Origin: Zygnema cylindricum
Taxonomy: Eukaryota > Streptophyta > Zygnematophyceae > Zygnematales > Zygnemataceae
Reading direction: 5' to 3'
Assembly: GCA_037447655.1 (NCBI GenBank)
Contig: JBBHKE010003299.1
Location: forward strand, 1-64,000
DNA: 64,000 bases
Part shown: piece by piece, positions 1-9,782 of the stretch
Layout of the letters: each line of letters starts with the position of its first letter
Numbering within the stretch: position 1 is the stretch's first letter
Translations under genes and position numbers: made by a program
The notes under the pieces: generated by a model
What the model saw: only the letters and a program-made list of their open reading frames with translations
The model's database searches: none
What the model was told of the DNA's origin: nothing

Positions 1-63
1 CTCTCCACTCTCTCTCCCTTTTTCCTCCTCTCCCTTTCCCTCTCCCTCTCCTCCCCCCCCCAG

Positions 64-162
64 TGGACCATGTTCTTCAAGGACCCGAGTGGCAATTCTT
101 TGGAGTTCAAAGCGATGACAAATCCCCAAAATCTTTTCGCCAAGTATACTGTTTCCGATTAA
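64..162 (+). CDS. Last exon of a glyoxalase/VOC-family protein (5' part outside window)
   Basis: Directly after a long pyrimidine tract ending in CAG (1-63, a typical 3' splice site), 33 codons run to a TAA at 160-162. They contain the segments FFKDPSGNSLEFKAM and NPQNLFAKY. From memory this is the C-terminal end of plant chloroplast/cytosolic glyoxalase I-like (vicinal oxygen chelate, bleomycin-resistance/dioxygenase fold) proteins, which end in a DPxGNxLEFKA motif followed by a LFAKY-like tail. The Glu in LEFKA is usually a metal ligand in this fold. The preceding exons lie before the window, so length, targeting and substrate cannot be judged. An AATAAA lies at 165-170 just after the stop, with many similar AT-rich signals further on. 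The reading frame and splice site agree; the family call rests on this short motif only. Confidence 0.72.
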   Translation, partial: WTMFFKDPSGNSLEFKAMTNPQNLFAKYTVSD

Positions 163-1242
163 CAAATAAATTAATTAATTATCAAGTAAATAAATAAGTT
201 AATAAATTAATAAATAAACTATAAAATACAAGAAGTTGAAATGTAGCAGACTGGATTAACAAGTACGGATCATGATATTAATGTTTGTTTCAAATTGTTT
301 AGGTCGATATTAGTAATAATTCTATTTTAAGTGTATAAATGCAGAAAATGTATATATGTAATTTTTATTTTTCTTTCCGGATGCATGTAATTGGGATGGA
401 GGTCTTCTTTTTTCTTTTTCCCCTGAATTTTGGTCCTTAATTTGTCCTTTATTATTGATTATTGTTTTCTATTATTTTTTTTTATATGAAGGTAATGTAG
501 AGGAGTCGTTTTTTTTTTTTTTAGGTTTTTGTTTTGTCTCTTTTAAAATTGTGAATGCTGGATATTCTTTTGTTTAGCCGAGAGCAAGGCTTTTTTTTTT
601 TCCTTTTCAGTTTGAACCTTATGGGCATTTTCATCTCAGCCATAGGGTGCGAGGGGAGGGAGGGGGAGGGATAGAGAGAAAGAAAATCCCAGTAAGAAAA
701 ATGACAAAATAAATGTGGTATACAACTTTTAGTAATGGGTTGCTTTATTTTTTCTTTATCTTTTTTGCCGTTCCTTTCCTTTTTAGGTTTTTGGTCTTTT
801 TACTTTCTTCCATTTTCTGTCGATTGTTAGAAAAAATAAAAAACAAATATAAAACTCTTTCTCTTTGTGACATTATATGACTTGTGGTCCATGCCATTTT
901 TTTCTTTGAAACTCAAATTTGGAACAAAAAAAATTATATATGAAGAATTATCTTTCGAAATGTCAAGGACCCACACTAAATTCAAATACCTCAATTTTAA
1001 AGTGTTCCACTGTTTAAAAGTATTTTAATGTAAGCGCGCTAATTTGAAATTAGTGTTTGGAGCATTGGACAAAAGTCCACAATTTTCAAATTGTGTACCT
1101 TAATTAGTCTTTACACAATTGATTAAACTTTTTATAGGAAATTGGTCATTTTTGTTTATTCTCGCCAATGTGACAAAAATGGAATATAGAGAGCAATATA
1201 CTATTTAAACACCATCTATCCCCGCTGTTGTTATCTTCACTA
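163..1242. other. AT-rich 3' flank, no gene seen
   Basis: Strongly A/T-rich sequence with many poly-T runs and no open reading frame of note. The first few hundred bases probably hold the 3' UTR and poly(A) site of the glyoxalase-like gene. I see no RNA gene or transposon end here. Confidence 0.5.
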
Positions 1243-1483
1243 CACCGCTAATCGTTTTTAGTGTTAATTTTTTTTTCCCCACTTAAAACATTTTATTTTC
1301 TGTACACACATGTCGGATTGTCAATCGGAGGCTGCCGATAGGAAGGTGAGATTTTTGCCTTCCAATAGCAACCATCAGATTGACAGAGTTTTTTAGGGTT
1401 TTCATTGATAATTTGACAAGTGTGCACGGAGAAAAGTTGTTTTGTGGTGGGAAAAACTTTAACACTAATAGCGATTAGCGGTG
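1243..1483. mobile_element. MITE with long terminal inverted repeats, TA-flanked (family M, copy 1)
   Basis: The left end CACCGCTAATCG and the right end CGATTAGCGGTG are inverted copies. The inverted match continues inward for about 50 bp (a TTAGTGTTAA block, then a poly-T stretch and an ACTTAAAACA-like block). TA stands on both outer sides (1241-1242 and 1484-1485), as expected for Tc1/mariner-type insertion. It is 241 bp long and has no coding capacity. Copies of the same family are at 15405-15618 and 43390-43606. Confidence 0.68.
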
Positions 1484-1889
1484 TAGTAACGAACAAAATG
1501 GATGAAACTTTTTGATTGATCTGGTATAAGTGAAATATTTTCGCTGAAACAAAATTAATGTTGAAAGAATTTACAGCAATATGCTTACAAACTTACGATT
1601 TTAGGGTTGTAATTAATAAACACTATTGTCACTCGTTTTTTTTTTAATTTTCACTGAGAAAAACAAAATAGCAATAATGACAATAATAACATGAGTGGAG
1701 AAAAAATGGATAGATCATTCAATTTTTGAAATATTGTTATTGGTACTTATTCCAGTTTTGTAATAATATTGTTTTTAACTTTCATTAGCTCATTGCTTAG
1801 CTTCCAAATTCTTAAATCAGTAAACAATGTTACCTAAAAATGAGTACAGAAAGAAAAATGGAATAAGACACTATTACTGGTGTAAGTTA
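1484..1889. other. AT-rich spacer, nothing recognised
   Basis: Between the MITE and the LINE. A/T-rich, no ORF, no repeat ends that I can support. Confidence 0.4.
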
Positions 1890-4800
1890 TCCTTTTTTTC
1901 TCTCATCTCTGGTTCCCTTCCCTTTTCTTTCCTCGTTCTGGTTTAATGGCCTCCTTTCCTTTTCTTTTCTTTCTTTCTCCCCGTCATTCGACAACTTTAT
2001 CCGTGATTTTGTCGGGGAGTCTTTTGAGGTTTAGGGACTTGGCAGACCTCCCTCGACTCTCATTTCAGTTTTTGGCCAGGGTATCGCCGTTGCCCTTCAA
2101 CGATCTCAAACACCGGGCCTTATCCGACAAAGCACGGTGGTGAACGATGGTCAAGGCCTGCAAGATTTACCTCCACGCTGCCCGGTGCGATGATTTTTGT
2201 CAATATTTGATGATATTTGTCGCCCAGACCTTTAGTTTGGACTTGCATTAGGCTTTCGACCGACGACCCATTTTGTCATTTAGGGCTTGTGTATAGCGTG
2301 GTTTTCAGTGCTCTTGTAGTTTAGTTTAGTTTTTGTTTTGTTTACTTTTGTTTTCATTGTTTTTACTCTTAGCTTTATTTAGTTTTTGTAGTTTTTGTAC
2401 TTACTTTTGGTTTTCCAATCGTAGCCTTTAATGGTAGTGAACAATTTTCCATTTCAATCAACTCTTGTAGTTAGATTCTGGCTTTTTTGACTTATTGACC
2501 ATGTCCGGAAGCACTTCTTTTTCCCTTCTCTCCCCCCCACCTCCACCCAAACCTCGTAAAACCAACCACTACGCGTTTGGAATGTCCTGGGTGTCACAAC
2601 CTTTTTGCCGCTGGTGCCGGTTTTAAACGTCATACACGGAGTTGTCGACATTGTATAGCCCTTGGTGGTCCTTCGTCTATCACCTATCCTAAACCCTCAT
2701 CGACCACACTCTCGTCCGGCCCCACAGATGCGGACAAGGAATTCGTCCGTGAGTTCGATGTTTTGGGGGCATATGATCTGGGAGCCCCTCGCCCGCGGTT
2801 GTACACGTGTATTCCAATGGTCGTGCGAACGATAGTACAAGATGCCCTCCACCTCCCCTTGTCCCACATTTCTTTAAACCCGACAAACATTGCTCCTTGG
2901 CACCTTTTTGTTATGTTTTCTTTCTGGGTGCTAAACATTGCTCCTTGGCACCTTCTTCTTATGTTCTATCTCTGGGTGTTAAACATTGCTCCTTGGCACC
3001 TTCTTCTTATGTTCTCTCTCTGGGTGTTAAACATTGCTCCTTGGCACCTTCTTCTTATGTTCTCTCTCTAGGTGCTAAACCTTCCAGGTCGTGGAGGGGG
3101 TAGTGGAGCTAAAGAGACTATGGCGCGTTGTCATCGATTCCTTCGTGGTGACAGGAAAGCCCTCCACGCCGATCATGAGGATCGGGTATCAAGCGCCTCT
3201 TTCTTAACGCTTGCCCATCTAGGCCATCAGATGTCTCGACCTCTTATCGTCGAGCAACTCATTTAGGCTGTGTTGGTGAGCTTTCTCGAGCGGTTCGGGC
3301 CCTACAGCCATTCACACCTGCCCCTCGATCTTCTTCCACTATTGAAGTTCTTCAAGCTCTCCACCCCCCTGCACCTTCCCCTCTATCGACTTCCATCCAC
3401 GCCTTCGAGCCTTCTGAGAGTTTTACTTTAGATCGGGAGGATTTCATTAAGGCCCTTAGCTCTTCTCCTCGCCTTTCAGCGGGGGGCCCCTCGGGCACAT
3501 TGTATGAGGTGTTTCGCGATGTTTTGCCCCCCGAATTGGGTGCCCATTGTTTCGATGTGTTTTTTCGAGTATGTTCTCTTATTGCTAGTGAGGATGTCCC
3601 CCCTCGGATTTGTGATCTTCTCACGGCGTCCCGCCTTGTGGCAGTCGCCAAACCTAATGGAGGGATCCGCCATATTGTCGTGGGAGAGGTTTTATACAGA
3701 TTGGTGGCCCGTGTGATATATCTTCAGCTCCAACCAGCATTTCATGAATATTTCTCTCCTCATTAGTTTGGAGTAGCCACGAGAGGAGGTTGTGAGGCCG
3801 TGGTTCACGAGATTCGAGCTTTGTTGGATGTACATCCGGATTGGTTGGTCCTTCAGGTTGACGTTTCCAATGCCTTCAATACAGTGGATCGGAACATCAT
3901 TTTTTCAGAGCTTATGGCGGCTCCATCTCCGATTGTCCAATTATTCCTCTTTGTGAGGGCTTTTTATTCTTTGACCAGCAGCCTTTCCTTCTCCGCCGAC
4001 GGTGATCTCATTCCTCTCTCCTCTACGACCGGCACTCGCCAAGGTGACCTTTGGGGCGGACCTTTGTTCGCCCTCGCCCATTACCGGGCCCTCCGTGCTT
4101 CCGCAACCGCTTTTCTTTCTTGCCTTTTCCCTTCGATGGCAGATGATACGCACATTATTGGACCTAAGGAACAAGTCGTGTCAACTTATAATTTTTACAA
4201 GGAACGTTTAGCCGAACTCAACCTTTTAGTCTAGTGTTCGAAATGTGTTATTTGGTCCCCGACGGATATTCCACTTTCCTTTACTCCCCCTCTTGGTTTT
4301 CAAACTCCTTTTCCCTCAGATGGCATTCGTGTACTGGGTTGTCCCCTTGGTTCGGATACTTTTGTGACCCGATTTCTTGATGATGCTCTACAAACAGACC
4401 TGGCCAATGTGGATGACCTTCCTCACCTTCTCGATCCCCTAGTGGCTTTTGCTATGTTAACCAGGTGTTTCCCTCACCGCCCTTCTTACCTTACTCGTAC
4501 TTCCCCTCCCACCCCGACGTTTGTCTCCCCTCTCTCCGCCTTTGATGATCGCCCGATGGATGTTCTCCACACTCTACTAGGTCGTGGGGCATTCGATCGT
4601 GAGTTTGGGCCTTCGGCCCGCATTCAGGCATCCCTCCTTGTCTCTACGGGGAGGGGGGTTAGGTCTATTATCGACTGCCTGTGTTGCTCGCGTTGCATAT
4701 TTGGGAAGTTGGTGCCTTATTGCCTCCACTCAAGTTTCTTGCTTTTTGGTTGGGGACACCCCCGTTCTCGCCATTGTGGCCCCCCTAGTTTCAGACAATG

Positions 4801-6060
4801 TGTTTGCCTTCCAGCGGTTTCTATTGGACGTGTCATGTACTCTTCCTCCTCATGCCCTAGTGGATGTGCGGCTTTTTTCCACCCTTGTTACAAAATCCGT
4901 TGAGCGTGTCCAGGAATCGATTGTCGATCGAGTTGTCGCCGCCATAAAATTCGAGCTTGTCGAGGCGTTTCTCTCTGATTCTTCGCGTGCCCGTATTCTC
5001 TTTTGTGATGGACCAGGTTCTGGGTCTTGGTTATTCGCAACAACTATTTTGTCCACTTCCGATTCTCACCTGCTTAGTTCACTACCGCCCTCTGATTTCG
5101 CCTTGACTTCCCCCATCCTCCTTTCCTTGGCCTTTTGTTTGTGCTTGTGGTCGTGTCTTTGGGCTCGATGTTGTCCATTTGCTTCGTCGCTCCCATGATC
5201 TAGGCGCACGACACTATTCGTGACGTCGTTGTGTCTATCGCTTCGGAGGGGGGTTTTTTTGTGCGTATGGAGGTTTCTCATATCACTCCCTCGCGTCGTA
5301 TTGATGTTGTTTTGCTCGATGGTGCCCGTCGCATCTTCGCTGATATTGTTTTGGTGAACCCTACTTTGGCTACAGTTGTTGGTCAGGCTGCTTGACATGT
5401 TGGGGTGGCAGCGCGTGATGCCGCTAAGGCGAAGGAGCGTGATGCCGCTAAGGCGAAGGAGCGTGATTATGCCCACCAGGACCCTATGGACGACTTTATT
5501 CCAATGGCTGTCGATATCTTTGGTTGTTTGGGTGTTGCGTTGGACGAGTTTCGCTGTACCTGTGCTCGACGTGCTTTCGAGCGATGAGGACCTGAGAGCC
5601 CTCCTCCTTCGGTCCTTACTTCTTTTTATTGTCAACGTTTATCTGTGGCTTTACAACGAGTGTAGGCTTCTATTCTCCTTCGGTCGGCTATGGCGGTGAT
5701 GGATCGTCGACGTGTTCTGTTACACCCTCAACGTGCTCCCCCGGGCTTGGGGGACTTATGGGGTTGCTTTTAGTAGATAATTGATTGAATGGGGGTTGGG
5801 CTTGTAGTTTTTTTTTTTTTTCGTTGCCGTGCTTCTCATTTTGGGTTTGGGTGCTTTTATTCTACTTGCCATTTTTATGTGTTCACGTTGCTTTCTTTGT
5901 TTTTTATTGCCCTACTTGTAGTTTTTCAGTTTTTGCCTTGCCGCCCCTTTTGTCCCCTCGGACTCAGATGGTTTACCATCGAGCTTTTTAATTTATCTTG
6001 TGTGATGTGTGTACTTAGATGGTTTACCATCCCTGCTTTCATAATAAAATCTTCACTTTT
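1890..6060 (+). pseudogene. Decayed non-LTR retrotransposon (LINE) with CCHC finger, reverse transcriptase and restriction-like endonuclease
   Basis: Pieces in order on the plus strand: a CCHC finger (CPGCHNLF...FKRHTRSC, about 2580-2650); a linker; reverse transcriptase from about 3480 with KPNGGIRHIVVGEVLYRL, motif A LQVDVSNAFNTVDR (about 3850), a GTRQGDLWGGPLFAL block (about 4030) and the catalytic MADDTH (about 4137); and a C-terminal domain with RRIDVVLLDGARRIFADIVL then AAKAKERDYA (5290-5480). The last part resembles the (R/K)xD...D/E...K pattern of RLE endonucleases used by R2-like elements. Stops and frameshifts break it: a TAG at 3764-3766, a stop near 4232, a TGA at 5394-5396, and a frame change in the C-run before the finger. 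An ATG at 2502 followed by a proline-rich leader may be the original ORF start. The outer ends are not defined; I see no poly-A tail. Not expressed as one protein. RT call firm, RLE call moderate. Confidence 0.78.
2885..3075 (+). repeat. 48-bp tandem repeat (4 copies) inside the LINE
   Basis: A 48-bp unit beginning near AACATTGCTCCTTGGCACC is repeated four times with few changes. Because 48 is a multiple of three, one frame reads a 16-residue repeat starting NIAPWHL. It lies between the finger and the RT, in a region that is linker in such elements. Confidence 0.85.
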
Positions 6061-6086
6061 TTTTTTTTTTTTAGTTGTTAGAGTTA

Positions 6087-7088
6087 GGGCACTTTGCCAT
6101 GTAACCGAAACTTTAATCTTGTAACTTTGTTTCTAGCGAAGATTCTCCGTACCTCTTTATGAGCATTCCGATGTAATCGCAAATAACTTGTTACTTCAAA
6201 AAGTGACAAGCGTAGACGTGTACGAAAAATGTGACACATAAACGGTACACAAAATGTTGCGAAACTTCCACTCAATTTCGATTTTAGACGTCCACCCGCA
6301 CGTTGAACAGTTTCTGTCATTTCGCAATATCTGCACGCCATATTGTCGACGTGGAGGTATTACAGATGTTTTGGGTTTGTGACATTGTGACGTCACGCGC
6401 GTCACGCTCAACTATGACAGCGTCCACGTCACAACTTGTAAAACTTACCGCCATGATTTCCTGATTGTTGTTTTTTGTCTTTTCCTACTCTACTTGCCAT
6501 CAAAATACGCTCAAAGATAGTCAAAAGAAATCGTTTTCATAGATCTTTCATTTGATACCATTATAGACATTTTTCGTTGCAAAAATTGTGAGATAGACGC
6601 GGTAGTGGGAGAGGGAGAGAGAGAGAGGCGCTTTCACAAACTTCGCTTTTGCGAAATGGCGTCCGTTGGTCGAGACCCCTCCACTTCCTCTATACGGAAA
6701 AATGTACACGGAAAAAAGTACGTACAGGCTGTAAACGTGCAGTGAGTTTTTTTTTGAGGAAAATTTTGTCAAAAACCTCCGACGCGTGCAAAATCATATG
6801 CATATTCGCCCACGTCGTGGAACTTTATTTAAAATCACCTCGCGAGGTGATTTTATATAAAGTTTTAAGATGATGTGGAAGGACGCGAAAGTGGGTTGAA
6901 ACTCGCTAAACGATAAACTGCATCGCGATAGACGACAAACTGCGGTACAGCTAAAGTTTTAATGGATCGCAACTGGTACGGTGGTAATTTGTTTTTTTTG
7001 GTACGGCTGCAGATTTTTTCCTTTTTTTCCAAGTTATAAAAGAAAACGACAGAAAATAACTGTAACTTTAGCACATGGGAAAGTGCCC
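6087..7088. mobile_element. Non-autonomous PIF/Harbinger-like DNA transposon
   Basis: The left end GGGCACTTTGCCATGT and the right end ACATGGGAAAGTGCCC are imperfect inverted repeats. They are flanked by TTA on both sides (6084-6086 and 7089-7091), the 3-bp target duplication typical of PIF/Harbinger. The 1002-bp interior has no transposase-like ORF. It contains a near-perfect 44-bp palindrome at about 6829-6872. Assignment rests on TIR plus TSD only. Confidence 0.6.
6829..6872. repeat. Near-perfect 44-bp palindrome
   Basis: Centred on CCTCG/CGAGG, with arms AAAATCACCTCG and CGAGGTGATTTT extended by TTTAT/ATAAA-like flanks. One mismatch is visible by eye. It could extrude as a cruciform or fold as an RNA hairpin. 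Confidence 0.75.
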
Positions 7089-9782
7089 TTAAACATGTTT
7101 CTGGCACTCAAAAGGCGTTAAGGTCTGCTATCTACCGTTGGATTTATTTCCTAAGGCAAGCAATCGATTTGATTACCTTTCGAACATGACGTCACTATTA
7201 GAAGATGACAAAAAGTACTTTTAACTGCCCGGAAAACATATAACGCTAATAACGACGGGCGCTGTACTGTATTTACGGTACCGATTTGTCGTTTCCATTC
7301 CCTTTCTGTTCCAATATGGCAATTGCCATTTTGCTTCCAGTTGCTGTTTTCCTTTGTGGAAATAGTGTGGTCAGCACCTTGCCTGATATCCGTACATGTG
7401 TACGGTCTGTCAGGCCTATGAGGCGCGGACTAATAAGATGGCGGTAATGGATTTTTGGCCATCCAGATGCTATTTCGACGGACAAGATGTACTTTTACAG
7501 ATTTGCAGCATCGACACATAGAACATGGACTCAGTAAAGTTAACTGGAGTCCTTCCTTTTGTCGGGATCTGTTGTCAGAAACCGCTCCTGATTTCCCGGG
7601 CCCGTATCGTCTCTCTCTGTGATTCAGTTCAAGCTTAATTGGTGTACGGAACTGTGTCATACGGTCACATGCCGATTGACTAGCGCGCTGGATACGGATT
7701 TATTTTTCAAGATTCGACAATTTGACGTTTCTGCGGCTTAAAAAATTGATGGAAAAATTCAAAACAGAATCAGCAGACGACGTTTGGACGCTTTGCCCAA
7801 ATTTCCGGGTCAAAAATTTTCTCGAGGCTTTTAAGTACAGTAATCGGGCAGCAGAAAAATTTTGTGTAAGGTAAGCGGCTCAACACGTGCACTTTTTTTG
7901 TCGGCAGGTGCTCTCTCGTCCCTGCGAATGTTTGCATGTCCGTACCGTTCTGCCAAAAGTATGACATATTGACATGTGACATTGATATGCCGTACACATA
8001 CTATAAGAACATTGCGGTTATGTAAAGTACATATTTTTGTCGTCTAGCTCATTTTGAACATATTCCGCCGACCATAAGCTGTGATCCACTTGCAAAGTTC
8101 TTTCCAGCCGACTTTCTATAATTTTATCCGTACGATCTACTTCCTTTCGATGTTTTGTCGTATTGGGAAAGATTCAACAAATTTCAACCGCGTGTCACGC
8201 GACGCTGGCGGTCAATCTTATTTTTATGAAGTACGCTGGCATTTTGTGCGCACAAGGACTTTTAGGAAAAAGACAAAAACTTAGGTGAGTATATTTTTCT
8301 TTTTCTGCCCGGATCGTACTTTGAGACAAGCAGAAAAAACCGACGCCTTAAAAACATTTTGTCTCCTTTCGCATTTTGCCACGTGGCGCCAGTCACTTCT
8401 GCGCGACAAAGGGAAATTATGTCCACGTGTGATTTTGAAATCCCGGTTCTCATGTCTCCACGTTTACTTGTCGTTTTCGGGCCAGTAAAAAATGTACGGC
8501 GGCTGCGAAAAGTGCGGAGTGCCAAGGAAAAGATTTTGTCTTCCTGGGAGTCACCGAATATTTAGAATAGCCAAGTGGCAACGAAAGATATATTGACTAC
8601 TGTAATGGAAAGTTTGTCTTTTGTGAAATCAGATGGTCAACTTCTTCATGTTCTTGTCGAGCCTCATTAACGCTGTTCGTACAATTTCGTACTTTGTTCG
8701 TACTCTGTTCGTACATGTCCATCTGACAGGCTCCTGATTTTGCATATCGGAATCTGGTTGTACTTTTGAAAAGGTTCCAATGTACGGATTGTCGCTCAGT
8801 GCTTACAGTACGGCACTATGGAGATTTACGCTGCTGAGCCAATGAAAATCCATTAAAATCCCAGTTTTTTGTCCGCTTCTGCACGATTTTTTCGATTCTC
8901 AAAGAATATATTTCGAATAGGTGACACGTCATGACGTAATACGGATTTGTACGGACGTTATTCTGATTCCTCATTCGATAAACGGGGTTTGCGACTCCAA
9001 AAATCCCGATTGGTGAATTTTGTCGTATATGCCTATTCATGTGCGTATTTCAGAAACGACAATTTTATTGATGCTGTCTATTTTGTCGGTTTACTCACAT
9101 TGTCACGCTGTCAAAATATCCTTGTCAACCAACTTCTTTGGACGATTCATTTTTTTTTTTTTTTTTTTTTAAATATCCCAGCCTCGCAAAAAAATATAAC
9201 GAGCTCCACTCGTTTTCCTCCGCTACTCCGCTTACACGAATTCTGGGCAGAAAAAATAAAAATTCGACCGTTTCAAATTTTTATTTTTTCCTTTTTTCTA
9301 CTTGTGTTAAGCCTTGCGGACGCGTCGCCCTCCTCTGGTTGGCTGCCCTAAAATATAAAAATTCTTTCGCTACCAGCTGGACGCATAAATGTCATTTTCC
9401 TTCCCAACCCGTTTTGTCGTTTTCGACCTCCATTTTGTCGTTTTGCACCTCCATTTTGTCGTTTAGTGCCTTCGCTTCTACAATATACAAACGTCTTCTC
9501 CCGCCATTCCAGAACCGACAGAATTCGCGGTAGCGACTCGAGAAGCTCCGTGAAACCCGGTCGCAGAAACAAACAAAACTTCCATTTTTTTTTTTTTAAT
9601 TTCCATTTTATTCTATTTTTTAAATTCCATTTTTTTTTTCTTTGAGACTTTCTTTTTCCTGTTCCGGATCAGCTTCTTCCCGAAACTAATTCTTCTTATG
9701 AAAAGTTGAAAACTGAATCAGACAAAACTGTAAAATTCTTTTTTTCCCGCCATTATTATTTTTTATTTCCGTCCCTCATTTT
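7089..9782. other. Intergenic, no gene recognised
   Basis: About 2.7 kb without a convincing coding region. GTACGG/CCGTAC-type words are frequent, as elsewhere in this window. At about 7235-7268 the segment AACGCTAATAACGACGGGCGCTG followed by TA resembles the right end of MITE family M, but I cannot find a matching left end. Poly-T runs lie at 9150-9170 and 9585-9640. The last few hundred bases should hold the 5' UTR and promoter of the proline-rich gene. Confidence 0.4.
9405..9468. repeat. About 21-bp tandem repeat, 3 copies
   Basis: Three tandem copies of a unit containing CATTTTGTCGTTTT and CACCTC. It lies about 320 bp upstream of the proline-rich gene. Confidence 0.7.

Noticed and set aside
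2885-3075. CRISPR-like array (48-bp repeats)
   Set aside because: Units are directly adjacent without unique spacers, in a eukaryotic LINE.
7235-7270. Right end of another TA-flanked MITE
   Set aside because: The end motif is similar, but no left partner within 400 bp; left as a note only.
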